A stretch of DNA of 64,000 bases from Bacteroides sp. (GTDB lineage: Bacteria; Bacteroidota; Bacteroidia; Bacteroidales; Muribaculaceae): assembly GCA_014802015.1 (NCBI GenBank), contig JAAVDB010000026.1:1-64000 (forward strand). Direction: 5' to 3'. The notes under the pieces were generated by a model. That model had not been told where the DNA came from and did not search any database. It was given only the letters and a program-made list of their open reading frames with translations. The number at the start of each line of letters is the position of its first letter. The stretch's first letter is position 1. The position numbers and the translations under genes were made by a program. Shown one piece after another: positions 1 through 9,830 of this stretch.

Positions 1-537
1 CCCGAGGCTCTTGAGATACTCAAGCAGAAAAAGAATCGTATCATCCTCGTGCAGAAAGCCCCTCTCACCACTACACGTCAGTTCCGCTCATGTCTCAACG
101 GCGCTCTCGTACAGGATCGTGACCTTAAGATCGAGACTCCCGAGGAACTCAAACAGGTTACCGTACTTTCTGTTACTCCTGCTCAGGCTGATGATCTGCT
201 GTTTGCCAATAAGATTGTCAAGAACTCCAAGAGCAATGCCATCGTACTTGCCAAGAACGGAATGCTTCTCGCAAGCGGCGTAGGTCAGACATCACGTGTT
301 GACGCGCTCAAGCAGGCTATCGAGAAGGCCCGTTCGTTTGGTCATGATCTGCAGGGCGCAGTCATGGCTTCGGACGCATTCTTCCCCTTCCCCGACTGTG
401 TCGAGATCGCAGGTAACGCCGGCATCACAGCTGTCGTTCATCCCGGAGGTTCAATCCGTGATGCCGAGAGTGTAGCTTACTGCGACGCACACAATATGGC
501 AATGGTTACCACCGGTTTCCGTCACTTCAAACACTAA
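1..537 (+). CDS. purH: Bifunctional AICAR formyltransferase/IMP cyclohydrolase, C-terminal part (5' truncated by window)
   Basis: Frame open from base 1; FGHDLQGAVMASDAFFPFPDCVEIAGNAGITAVVHPGGSIRD...TGFRHFKH is the PurH C-terminus. Confidence 0.95.
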   Translation, partial: PEALEILKQKKNRIILVQKAPLTTTRQFRSCLNGALVQDRDLKIETPEELKQVTVLSVTPAQADDLLFANKIVKNSKSNAIVLAKNGMLLASGVGQTSRVDALKQAIEKARSFGHDLQGAVMASDAFFPFPDCVEIAGNAGITAVVHPGGSIRDAESVAYCDAHNMAMVTTGFRHFKH

Positions 538-583
538 ATAATAAAGTTCTAAGCTTATAATCTCCTCATTAATATTAAAATAA

Positions 584-1603
584 ATGGGACTTTTTTCATT
601 AACCAAAGAGATAGCGATTGACCTCGGAACGGCCAATACTATCATCATACACAATGATAAAATCGTTATCGACGAGCCCTCGATCGTAGCGCTTGAGAAA
701 CGTACCGGCAAGCTTATTGCTGTCGGTCGTGAGGCCAAGCTCATGCAGGGTAAGGAGAACGACGGTATCGAGACAATCCGCCCTCTGCGTAAGGGTGTGA
801 TAGCCAACTTTAACGCGGCTGAGATGATGATACGTGGTCTCATCAAGAAGGCCAGCTCAAAGAGCAATTGGTTCTCGCCATCGATGAAGATGGTGGTCGG
901 CATACCCTCAGGCTCTACCGAGGTAGAGATACGTGCTGTGCGTGACTCGTCGGAGCACGCTGGCGGACGCGATGTATACATGATATACGAGCCGATGGCT
1001 GCCGCTCTCGGTATCGGTATCGATGTTCTCGCTCCACAGGGTAATATGATCGTTGATATAGGTGGCGGTACCACCGAGATCGCCGTAATATCTCTTGGCG
1101 GCATCGTGTCAAACAAGAGTATTCAGGTGGCAGGTGATGACCTCACTGATGACATCATGGAGCACATGGGACGCGTGCATAATGTTAAGGTTGGCGAGCG
1201 TACTGCCGAGCAGATCAAGATCAATGTAGGATCTGCACTCACCGAACTCGATAATCCCCCGGAGGATTATATCGTGCATGGCCCCAATAAGATGACTGCA
1301 CTCCCGATGGAGGTTCCCGTAAGCTATCAGGAGATCTCGCACTGCATTGAGAAATCGATCTCGCGCATCGAGGCCGCCGTGCTTCAGGCGCTTGACGAGA
1401 CCCCTCCCGAACTCTATTCCGACATCGTGATGAACGGTATCTTCCTTGCCGGCGGCGGTGCTATGCTCCGCGGTCTTGACAAACGTCTCACCGATAAGAT
1501 CGGCATACAGTTCCACATCGCCGAGGATCCCCTGCTCGCAGTAGCCAAGGGTACAGGCGTTGCACTCAAGAACATCGAGACATTCTCGTTCCTTATCCGT
1601 TAA
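584..1603 (+). CDS. mreB: Rod shape-determining protein MreB
   Basis: Actin-like motifs (IAIDLGTANT, VDIGGGTTEIAVISLGG, FLAGGGAMLRGLD); followed by mreC/mreD. Confidence 0.97.
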   Translation: MGLFSLTKEIAIDLGTANTIIIHNDKIVIDEPSIVALEKRTGKLIAVGREAKLMQGKENDGIETIRPLRKGVIANFNAAEMMIRGLIKKASSKSNWFSPSMKMVVGIPSGSTEVEIRAVRDSSEHAGGRDVYMIYEPMAAALGIGIDVLAPQGNMIVDIGGGTTEIAVISLGGIVSNKSIQVAGDDLTDDIMEHMGRVHNVKVGERTAEQIKINVGSALTELDNPPEDYIVHGPNKMTALPMEVPVSYQEISHCIEKSISRIEAAVLQALDETPPELYSDIVMNGIFLAGGGAMLRGLDKRLTDKIGIQFHIAEDPLLAVAKGTGVALKNIETFSFLIR

Positions 1604-1643
1604 CGATCTCAAAATCTTTCAGAGGTAAGATTCTGAAACTACA

Positions 1644-2498
1644 GTGAGCGAGCTGCTTAAATTTTTGGTGCGATACAGTTCGTGGTTTCTGTTCGTACTA
1701 TATGTGATTGCCGGGTGCGTGTTGCTCTTTGCGGGCAACCCGTTCCAGCATCACGTGTATCTGACATCGGCCAACGAAGTGTCATCGGGCCTCTATAAAG
1801 CCACCAATAGTGTCACCTCATATTTTGCCCTCAAGGACATCAATGAGGATCTGCAACGACGCAACTCGGATCTTGAGCTGGAGATATACCGGCTCAACGA
1901 TGTGATCCGCGGCTATCAGCAGAAGGCTTACGCTGACACGATGACGGTAGACTCGGCCCTGTTGCGTTATCATTTTGTCATAGCCCATGTCATAAATAAC
2001 TCCATCAGTCACGCTCATAATTATATCACGATCGAAAAGGGGCGTCTTGACGGCATAGAGCCTGAGATGGGTGTCATGGACCAGAACGGTATCGTGGGTA
2101 TAGTCAATGTGGTCGGTGACCATACGGCCCGTATCCTGTCGGTCCTCAATCCCTATCTGCGTCTGTCATGTAAGGTCAAGGGGCATGATCAGGTAGGATC
2201 ACTCGTGTGGGACGGACGCGATCCCGGCGAGGCCATACTTGAGGAGTTGCCCAAGCATTCCGAGTTCACACCGGGTGACACCATCGTCACGAGCGGTTAC
2301 TCATCGGCTTTCCCCGAAGGGGTTCCTGTCGGAGTCGTATTGTCCAGCTCGCGTGACAACGAGGACAACTTCTACACACTCCGCGTACGGCTCTTCACCG
2401 ACTTCTCCACGCTCTCGACCGTGCGCGTGATTCGCGACAATATGCGTGACGAACTTGCTACGATCGAGAAGGAACTGGAGATTAAGAATGTAAATTGA
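1644..2498 (+). CDS. mreC: Rod shape-determining protein MreC (GTG start)
   Basis: N-terminal TM plus coiled coil, GIVGIVNVVGDHTARILSVLNP; position between mreB and mreD. Confidence 0.93.
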   Translation: MSELLKFLVRYSSWFLFVLYVIAGCVLLFAGNPFQHHVYLTSANEVSSGLYKATNSVTSYFALKDINEDLQRRNSDLELEIYRLNDVIRGYQQKAYADTMTVDSALLRYHFVIAHVINNSISHAHNYITIEKGRLDGIEPEMGVMDQNGIVGIVNVVGDHTARILSVLNPYLRLSCKVKGHDQVGSLVWDGRDPGEAILEELPKHSEFTPGDTIVTSGYSSAFPEGVPVGVVLSSSRDNEDNFYTLRVRLFTDFSTLSTVRVIRDNMRDELATIEKELEIKNVN

Positions 2499-2546
2499 TA
2501 CGAATCAACACTACTGACATCATCCGTTAAGGTTACAGCCTAAGAC

Positions 2547-3068
2547 ATGAGCAAGACCGCACTGCAATTCTTATTACTCGGATTCATTCTGGTGCTCGCC
2601 CAGGTGATTGTGTTCAATCACATCTGCATTTTCAATGTGGCTGTGCCGATGGTGTTCATTTATCTGATAGTACGTCTGCCTATCACCCTGTCGCCTAACT
2701 GGGTATTGACCATAAGTTTCTTTCTCGGGCTTATTGTCGATATTTTCTCGGACACTTACGGCATGAATGCACTTGCCTGTACCATTCTTGCGATGGTGCG
2801 TCGTCCGGTGTTGCGTCTGTACGTGCCGCGTGAGGAGGATCTGACCCGTCCCGAGCCCTCCATGCAGTCACTTGGCACAGCGGTATATATGAAGTATCTT
2901 CTCACGATGACTCTTATATACTGTACGCTGATATTCCTTATCGAAGCCTTTACCTTTTTCAATCCTCTCCAGCTCGTGCTCCGCATTCTGTTCAGTACAC
3001 TTCTGTCAATGATACTGATGCTGGGCATAGATGCAATAATGACTCCACGAAGTGAGAAAAGATTATAA
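2547..3068 (+). CDS. mreD: Rod shape-determining protein MreD
   Basis: Small polytopic membrane protein in mreBCD-mrdA order. Confidence 0.85.
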   Translation: MSKTALQFLLLGFILVLAQVIVFNHICIFNVAVPMVFIYLIVRLPITLSPNWVLTISFFLGLIVDIFSDTYGMNALACTILAMVRRPVLRLYVPREEDLTRPEPSMQSLGTAVYMKYLLTMTLIYCTLIFLIEAFTFFNPLQLVLRILFSTLLSMILMLGIDAIMTPRSEKRL

Positions 3069-4914
3069 CCTTGCCAAGAGGCAATATGTCATAGGCGGAT
3101 TTATAATTGTCATTGCGATAATATATGCTTTTCGCCTTTTCAACCTCCAGGTAATGGAGGCGAAATACAAAGACTTTGCCGATTCAAACGCCTTTCTCCG
3201 CAAGGCCGTGTATCCGTCGCGAGGCATCATTTATGACCGTGACGGACGTCTTGTCGTATACAATCAGCCCGCCTATGATGTCATGGTCATACCGCGTGAC
3301 ATAAAGGATTTTGACACGATAGATTTCTGTCAGGCGGTAAACATCACGCCTGAAGATCTTGTCAAGCGTATGAACGATATGCGTGACAAGCGTCGCAATC
3401 CCGGCTGGTCGCCATACTCCCCTCAGAAACTCCTGACGCATCTCTCCGCTGAAGAATACGGTCGCCTTCAGGAGAAACTTTACCGTTTCCCCGGATTTTA
3501 TATCCAGAAGCGTATCCTGCGCGAGTACAACTACAAGTGTGCGTCAAACGTATTGGGAAATATCCGTGAGGTAGCCCCTGCGGATATGGAGAAGGACCCG
3601 TACTACATGCGCGGCGACTACATGGGCGACATCGGTGTCGAGCATACTTACGAACAATACCTGCGCGGAGTGAAAGGCACCGAGGTATTGATGCGAGATG
3701 CACTCGGCCGTATTCAGGGCCGCTACGAGGATGGTGCGCTTGACCGTGACGCTGTGGCCGGTAAGAATATAAAACTCAGTCTTAACATCGAGCTTCAGCA
3801 GTATGCCGAGTCACTGATGGTAAATAAAAAGGGTGCGGTCGTAGCGATCGAACCCTCTACCGGCGAAGTGCTCTGTCTGGTCACAGCTCCCTCTTACGAC
3901 CCGGCCCTGCTCGTAGGCCGTGAGCGCGGTAACAATTACAATAAGCTGATGACCGACCTTGACAAGCCTCTGCTCAACCGAGCCATTCAGGCTACTTACC
4001 CTCCCGGATCGACATTCAAGCCTACGCAGGGACTTATATTCATGCAGGAAGGCATCATCACACCCAACACTCCGTTCCCGTGTTCGCACGGTTTCGTTCT
4101 CGGTCGTCTGAGGGTAGGTTGTCACTCGCACGGCTCACCGCTCACGCTTAAACCTGCATTGCAGACATCCTGCAACGCTTACTTCTGCTGGGGTCTGAAA
4201 GCGATGATCGACAAGAAGAGCAAATACGGATCTTCGGCCGACGCTTTCGACGTATGGAAGCATCACATGATCTCTCAGGGTTACGGCTATCGTCTCGGCA
4301 TAGATCTCCCGGGCGAGTATCGCGGTTTCATACCCAATGTCGAGTATTATGACAAGCGTTACGGTTCGGGCCATTGGAGCGCCACAACCGTGATCTCCAT
4401 CGCCATCGGTCAGGGTGAGATTCTTGCCACACCATTGCAGATCGCCAATCTGTCGGCTACGATAGCTAATCGCGGGCATTACATCACTCCACATGTGGTA
4501 AAGGAGATTCAGGATACGGTCATGCCGGCCGAATATCTCGAACGGCACGACACATCTATCGATAACCGATGGTATGAAGAGGTGGCCGAAGGCATGCGTA
4601 TGGCTGTGACCGGAGGTACATGCCGTCTGGCTAATCTCCCTGACATTGAGGTGTGCGGTAAGACCGGTACGGCACAGAATCCACACGGACGTGACCACTC
4701 GGCATTCATGGGTTTCGCACCCTATCACGAACCTAAGATTGCTGTCGCGGTCTATGTCGAGAATGCCGGTTTCGGTGCAGCGTTCGGTGTGCCTATCGGA
4801 TCGCTCGTCATGGAGAAATATCTGCGCGGATACATCCCGCCTGAACGCAAGCATATCGAGGAACGTATGTTGCAGAGCAATACGATACAGTTTGCCGGCA
4901 CCAAGAAACATTGA
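3052..4914 (+). CDS. mrdA: Penicillin-binding protein 2 (peptidoglycan D,D-transpeptidase), GTG start
   Basis: Transpeptidase motifs STFKP, SCN and KTGTAQNPHG; overlaps mreD by 17 nt. Confidence 0.95.
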   Translation: MRKDYNLAKRQYVIGGFIIVIAIIYAFRLFNLQVMEAKYKDFADSNAFLRKAVYPSRGIIYDRDGRLVVYNQPAYDVMVIPRDIKDFDTIDFCQAVNITPEDLVKRMNDMRDKRRNPGWSPYSPQKLLTHLSAEEYGRLQEKLYRFPGFYIQKRILREYNYKCASNVLGNIREVAPADMEKDPYYMRGDYMGDIGVEHTYEQYLRGVKGTEVLMRDALGRIQGRYEDGALDRDAVAGKNIKLSLNIELQQYAESLMVNKKGAVVAIEPSTGEVLCLVTAPSYDPALLVGRERGNNYNKLMTDLDKPLLNRAIQATYPPGSTFKPTQGLIFMQEGIITPNTPFPCSHGFVLGRLRVGCHSHGSPLTLKPALQTSCNAYFCWGLKAMIDKKSKYGSSADAFDVWKHHMISQGYGYRLGIDLPGEYRGFIPNVEYYDKRYGSGHWSATTVISIAIGQGEILATPLQIANLSATIANRGHYITPHVVKEIQDTVMPAEYLERHDTSIDNRWYEEVAEGMRMAVTGGTCRLANLPDIEVCGKTGTAQNPHGRDHSAFMGFAPYHEPKIAVAVYVENAGFGAAFGVPIGSLVMEKYLRGYIPPERKHIEERMLQSNTIQFAGTKKH

Positions 4915-4944
4915 TAGAAACATAAGAATTCAATACCCAGACAG

Positions 4945-6408
4945 ATGCAGCAGAGGGAGACCACAGCTTCGGTGTTCAAATATGTCGATTGGTTCACGAT
5001 AGTATTATATATCATACTCGTGATGCTCGGCATGGTGAGCATCTATGCGGCAAGTTATGACTTTGACCATGCCAATATGCTCAGTTTTGCCGAATTTTCG
5101 GGCAAACAGTTCCGTTGGATAGGACTGTCACTCGCGTTGGGTCTTGTCATACTGCTGATAGATGTCAGGGTATATGAGAATTATGCCTACGTCATATATG
5201 CCGGGTTGCTGTTGCTGCTTTTGGTCACGATATTCATAGCGCCTGACACCAAGGGTTCACATTCATGGCTTGTATTCGGACCGATGAGTCTCCAGCCGGC
5301 CGAGTTCGGAAAATTTGCCACGGCATTGTGTCTTGCCAAACTGTTTTCAAGCTATAATTTTTCGCTCAATGCTTCCAATAAGAATTATGTGAGGGTATTG
5401 ACCGTGATATTCCTGCCTGTCATACTCATTATCGGACAGAATGAGACCGGATCGGCCCTTGTGTACCTGTCACTGTTTTTTGTCCTTTATCGTGAGGGTA
5501 TGAGCGGACTGGTATTGCTTGCCGCGTTTTGTGCCGTAGTGTTCTTCGTTGTAGCGGTCAAATTCACCGATTCGACGTTGCTCGGCATTCCAACCGGTGA
5601 GGCAGCGGTATTCATAATGATAATGGTGCTGATAGTAGCCATGCTTGCCGTGTACTGCAAGGAGATGAATGCCGCCCGCAATGTAGCATTGTGGTTTATA
5701 GCTACAGGACTGCTGGCAGGCGGCCTCGGTTTTGTCGGACTACAGTTGCCGGGAACGATATTCTTTATCGGAACCATAGCTGTCGCGCTCGGTTACTGCA
5801 TATTGCTTATCTTCAAGACCCGGGCAAAAAAGTTGCTGATAACGGTCGGAACGGCCGTCGTCTCGATAGTGTTCCTGTTCTCGGTCAACTATACGTTTAC
5901 ATCAGTGCTCAAGGAGCATCAGCAGATGCGTATCAAAGTAGCGCTCGGCATCGAGGAAGACCTTCAGGGCGTGGGCTACAACGTCAATCAGTCTAAAATC
6001 GCTGTCGGCTCAGGTGGCTTATGGGGCAAAGGGTTTCTCAACGGTACGCAGACCAAGCTGAAATATGTACCCGAGCAGCACACCGACTTTATCTTCTGTA
6101 CAATAGGTGAGGAGGAAGGATTCATCGGCTCATCGATCGTGCTGTTGCTGTTTGTGATACTGATCTTGCGCATACTGTCCATTGCCGAGCGTCAACCCAC
6201 GGTGTTCGGCCGCGTGTACGCATATTGTGTCGCGAGCTATTTCATATTTCACATATCTATTAATATAGGTATGGTGATAGGTTTATGTCCTGTCATCGGT
6301 ATTCCCCTGCCGTTCTTCAGTTACGGAGGCTCGTCACTGTGGGGATTCACATTCCTGCTGTTTATACTTCTTCGTATCGACGCCTCACGTCGTGAACGCT
6401 CATTTTAA
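4945..6408 (+). CDS. rodA: Rod shape-determining protein RodA (SEDS glycosyltransferase)
   Basis: Polytopic; C-terminal PVIGIPLPFFSYGGSSLWGFTFLLFILLRID is SEDS-typical. Confidence 0.95.
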   Translation: MQQRETTASVFKYVDWFTIVLYIILVMLGMVSIYAASYDFDHANMLSFAEFSGKQFRWIGLSLALGLVILLIDVRVYENYAYVIYAGLLLLLLVTIFIAPDTKGSHSWLVFGPMSLQPAEFGKFATALCLAKLFSSYNFSLNASNKNYVRVLTVIFLPVILIIGQNETGSALVYLSLFFVLYREGMSGLVLLAAFCAVVFFVVAVKFTDSTLLGIPTGEAAVFIMIMVLIVAMLAVYCKEMNAARNVALWFIATGLLAGGLGFVGLQLPGTIFFIGTIAVALGYCILLIFKTRAKKLLITVGTAVVSIVFLFSVNYTFTSVLKEHQQMRIKVALGIEEDLQGVGYNVNQSKIAVGSGGLWGKGFLNGTQTKLKYVPEQHTDFIFCTIGEEEGFIGSSIVLLLFVILILRILSIAERQPTVFGRVYAYCVASYFIFHISINIGMVIGLCPVIGIPLPFFSYGGSSLWGFTFLLFILLRIDASRRERSF

Positions 6409-6505
6409 CGAGGGACTTATTGTAAAATTTCAGTCAAATCTTAGCATAAAACAGGTCATTTTGTCCCGTAGCGGGAATTTTCACACTTTTTAGATGCATG
6501 AGTAG

Positions 6506-6536
6506 TTGTTAGGCTTATAATTAATATGTAAATTTG
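6506..6536 (+). promoter_or_regulatory. Bacteroidetes-type promoter (TTG-N20-TAAATTTG) upstream of galM
   Basis: TTG at 6506-6508, 20-nt spacer, TAAATTTG at 6529-6536; matches the TTG/TAnnTTTG consensus. Confidence 0.7.
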
Positions 6537-6555
6537 CCAAAACAACGTAATCATC

Positions 6556-7599
6556 ATGGCTATTATCGAAAAAACTTATCCCTCGCAGAAGGGAACAATC
6601 ACACACTATACCATAACCAACGCATCGGGAGCGAGTGTCACACTCTCAACTCTCGGAGCCGGTATCGTATCGGTTATCGTACCTGACAAGGACGGTAATA
6701 TGGCTGATGTGGCACTTGGATATAAGGATGCCGCGTCGTGGATCGCCGACGGTCCATGTATGGGCAAGATACCCGGACGCTTCGCCAACCGTATCGCCCG
6801 CGGACATTTCACACTCGACGGCAAGGAATATACACTTGCCATCAACAACGGCCCCAATGCCCTGCACGGTGGCCTGGAAGGATTCATGAATCAGATCTGG
6901 GATGCCCGCACGGTTGGTGAAAATAAAGTTGTAATGGTGTACTGTTCGGAAGATGGCGAAGAGGGCTATCCCGGTAATCTTGTCGCCACGGCTGAATATA
7001 CATGGAGTGAGGATAATAAACTCACCCTCCGCCTTTCAGCTACAACGGATGCTCCGACGGTAATCAATCTCACCAATCACGCGTATTTCAACCTCGATGG
7101 AGAGAACAGCGGCTCGGTCCTCGACCATGAGCTCAAGCTCAATGCCTCACGCTGGCTCCCTACCGACGAGACTCAGATACCGACCGGCGAGCGTGCTCCC
7201 GTTGCCGGCACCCCTATGGATTTTACCGAATTCAAGACTATCGGCCGCGACATCAATGCCGACTTTGAGGCACTCAAGATTGGCAAGGGATATGATCACT
7301 GCTGGTTAGTGGACGATTATAATAAGGGTAATCTGAAAGAGGTAGCCGAGCTCCGCGCTCCGCGCTCCGGACGTCGCCTTATTGTCGAGAGCACTCAACC
7401 CGGCATGCAGATTTACACCGGCAACTGGCTGGCAGGATGCCCCGAGAGTATATCCGGCGGTGAATACAAGGATTACGATGGTGTAGCCATCGAATGTCAG
7501 GCATTCCCCGACGGTCCCAATAAGCCCGATTTCCCATCGGTAACGCTCCGCCCCGGTGAGGAATATGATGAGATTATCACATTTAAATTCTGTAATTGA
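6556..7599 (+). CDS. galM: Aldose 1-epimerase
   Basis: GKIPGRFANRIARGHFTLDGKEYTL, NLTNHAYFNL and FPDGPNKPDFPS motifs. Confidence 0.95.
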   Translation: MAIIEKTYPSQKGTITHYTITNASGASVTLSTLGAGIVSVIVPDKDGNMADVALGYKDAASWIADGPCMGKIPGRFANRIARGHFTLDGKEYTLAINNGPNALHGGLEGFMNQIWDARTVGENKVVMVYCSEDGEEGYPGNLVATAEYTWSEDNKLTLRLSATTDAPTVINLTNHAYFNLDGENSGSVLDHELKLNASRWLPTDETQIPTGERAPVAGTPMDFTEFKTIGRDINADFEALKIGKGYDHCWLVDDYNKGNLKEVAELRAPRSGRRLIVESTQPGMQIYTGNWLAGCPESISGGEYKDYDGVAIECQAFPDGPNKPDFPSVTLRPGEEYDEIITFKFCN

Positions 7600-7654
7600 T
7601 CAAAATTCTGACGTATAGTTCAGAGAGATATATCAGTAATACCTATAACGAGTA

Positions 7655-8560
7655 ATGAAACCCACTTTATTTGTGCTTGCTGCCGGTATGGGCAGCCGTT
7701 ACGGCGGCCTCAAGCAGCTTGATCCCCTCGGTCCTCAGGGCCAGACTATCATGGACTATTCCATCTATGATGCGATTCAGGCCGGATTCGGAAAAGTCGT
7801 ATTCGTAATACGTAAGGACTTTGAAAAAGATTTCCGCGAGAAGATTCTCTCGAAATACGAAGGCCATATCCCTGTCGAGGTAGTATTCCAGTCTACTGAC
7901 AAGCTCCCCGAGGGATACACCTGTCCCGCTGACCGTACCAAACCCTGGGGTACCAATCACGCCGTACTTATGGGAAAGGAAGTGATCAGCGAACCGTTTG
8001 CAGTAATCAATGCCGATGACTTCTACGGCCGCGATGCATTCCGTGTCATCGCTGAGGATCTAATGCGTCCCCGTGACCGTAAAGGCGACTATTCGATGGT
8101 CGGATTCCGCGTCGGTAACACCATGACCGAGAACGGCTCCGTGGCCCGTGGCGTATGTTCGAAAGGCGAAGACGGAAACCTTACCGGTGTTGTCGAGCGC
8201 ACAGCTATCAGCTATGCTCCCAACGGCGATATAGTCTTCACTGACGAGAACGGTGTTGAGCAGACTCTCGACCCCATGACTCCCGTATCGATGAATCTCT
8301 GGGGCTTTACCCCCGACTATTTCGATTATAGCGAGCGTGAGTTCAAAAAATTCCTTGATAAAGACATCAATACACCCAAGGCTGAGTTCTTCATTCCGCT
8401 TTGCATCGACACACTCATCCGCAACGGCGAGGCATCGGTCAAGGTGCTTGACACGGATTCAAAGTGGTTTGGTGTGACATACGCAGCCGACCGTCCCGGT
8501 GTGGTCGAGAAGTTTGCCCAGCTTCATGCCGAAGGTGTATATCCCGACAAGATGTTCTGA
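7655..8560 (+). CDS. Sugar nucleotidyltransferase (NDP-sugar pyrophosphorylase-like)
   Basis: LFVLAAGMGSRYGGLKQLDPLGPQGQTIMDYS nucleotidyltransferase signature; AVINADDFYGRDAF. Confidence 0.88.
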   Translation: MKPTLFVLAAGMGSRYGGLKQLDPLGPQGQTIMDYSIYDAIQAGFGKVVFVIRKDFEKDFREKILSKYEGHIPVEVVFQSTDKLPEGYTCPADRTKPWGTNHAVLMGKEVISEPFAVINADDFYGRDAFRVIAEDLMRPRDRKGDYSMVGFRVGNTMTENGSVARGVCSKGEDGNLTGVVERTAISYAPNGDIVFTDENGVEQTLDPMTPVSMNLWGFTPDYFDYSEREFKKFLDKDINTPKAEFFIPLCIDTLIRNGEASVKVLDTDSKWFGVTYAADRPGVVEKFAQLHAEGVYPDKMF

Positions 8561-8604
8561 TCAGACAGTTATCCCGAATAATACTTACCTATTAATATAT
8601 CACC

Positions 8605-9747
8605 ATGGATTTAAAAGAAAAAATCGTTAAATCGTTTGAAGAGCATTTTGGCGGTAAAGGTACACTCTATGCATCTGCAGGCCGTATCAATCTCATAGGC
8701 GAACACACTGACTATAACGGAGGTTTTGTATTCCCCGGCGCGATCGACAAAGTCATTATGGCCGATATTCGTCCTAACGAGACCGACACCGTAAACCTCT
8801 ATTCTATCGACCTCGGTGAAGAGGCTCACTTTGGCCTCAATGAGGATGATGCACCCTCACAGCAGTGGGCGCGCTACGTCTTCGGCGTATGTCGCGAGAC
8901 TATCAAGCGTGGTGGCGTAGTCAAAGGTTTTGATGCTGTCTTTGCCGGTAATGTTCCTCTCGGTGCAGGTCTCTCGTCATCGGCGGCCCTTGAGTCATGC
9001 TTCGCTTTCGCTCTCAATGACCTCTTCAACGGCAATACTATCGAGAAGTTCGAGCTTGCCAAGATCGGTCAGTCCACCGAACACAACTATTGCGGTGTGA
9101 ACTGTGGTATTATGGACCAGTTCGCATCAGTATTCGGTAAGAAAGACTGTCTGATACGTCTCGACTGCCGCTCGCTGGATTATGAATATTTCCCCTTCAA
9201 GATCGACGGTCACAAGCTCGTGCTCGTTGACTCTGTAGTCAAGCACGAACTCGTCGACTCACCCTACAACAAGCGCCGCCAGTCATGCGAACGAGTGGCC
9301 AAACGTCTCGGCATCGAGACACTCCGTGATGCCGACATGGAGGCTCTCGACGCAGTCAAGGCTGACATCTCGGCCGAGGATTACATGCGTGCCAAGTTTG
9401 TAATCGGTGAAAAACAGCGTGTGCTCGACGTGTGCGACGCACTCGAACGCGGAGATCTTGAGACCGTAGGCCGTTGCATGTACGAGACACACGAAGGTCT
9501 GTCAAAGGACTATGAGGTGTCATGCGAGGAGCTTGATTATCTCAATGACATTGCCAAGGAGTGCGGTGTGCTCGGTTCACGTATCATGGGCGGTGGCTTC
9601 GGTGGCTGTACCATCAACCTTGTGGCCGATGACAAATATGACAATTTCATCGCCACAGCCAAGGAGAAATTTGCTGCCAAGTACGGTCACGAGCCTAAAA
9701 TCTATGATGTGATTATCTCTGACGGAGCCCGTCGCATCGAGGAGTAA
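8605..9747 (+). CDS. galK: Galactokinase
   Basis: GRINLIGEHTDYNGGFVFP, GNVPLGAGLSSSAALE and GSRIMGGGFGGCTINLV GHMP kinase motifs. Confidence 0.97.
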   Translation: MDLKEKIVKSFEEHFGGKGTLYASAGRINLIGEHTDYNGGFVFPGAIDKVIMADIRPNETDTVNLYSIDLGEEAHFGLNEDDAPSQQWARYVFGVCRETIKRGGVVKGFDAVFAGNVPLGAGLSSSAALESCFAFALNDLFNGNTIEKFELAKIGQSTEHNYCGVNCGIMDQFASVFGKKDCLIRLDCRSLDYEYFPFKIDGHKLVLVDSVVKHELVDSPYNKRRQSCERVAKRLGIETLRDADMEALDAVKADISAEDYMRAKFVIGEKQRVLDVCDALERGDLETVGRCMYETHEGLSKDYEVSCEELDYLNDIAKECGVLGSRIMGGGFGGCTINLVADDKYDNFIATAKEKFAAKYGHEPKIYDVIISDGARRIEE

Positions 9748-9775
9748 TCCCATCCGTATAGATCTATAAAATCAT

Positions 9776-9813
9776 ATATCACCGCATCGCTCTCACGGGC
9801 CATGCGGTGATAT
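9776..9813 (+). terminator. Strong stem-loop downstream of galK (terminator or attenuator)
   Basis: ATATCACCGCAT (9776-9787) / ATGCGGTGATAT (9802-9813), 12-bp perfect stem, 14-nt loop, followed by T-rich sequence. Confidence 0.65.
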
Positions 9814-9830
9814 TATTATCAGTTTATCTT

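Noticed and set aside
451-1116. 221-aa minus-strand ORF spanning purH end and mreB start
   Set aside because: Runs antisense across two confident genes; no supporting promoter or motif.
4135-4923. 262-aa minus-strand ORF antisense to PBP2
   Set aside because: Shadow of the mrdA coding frame; composition (His/Arg/Thr-rich) is typical of antisense translation.
9807-9830. Upstream start for the SGNH lipoprotein
   Set aside because: Lies inside the hairpin and precedes the natural signal peptide start at 9831.
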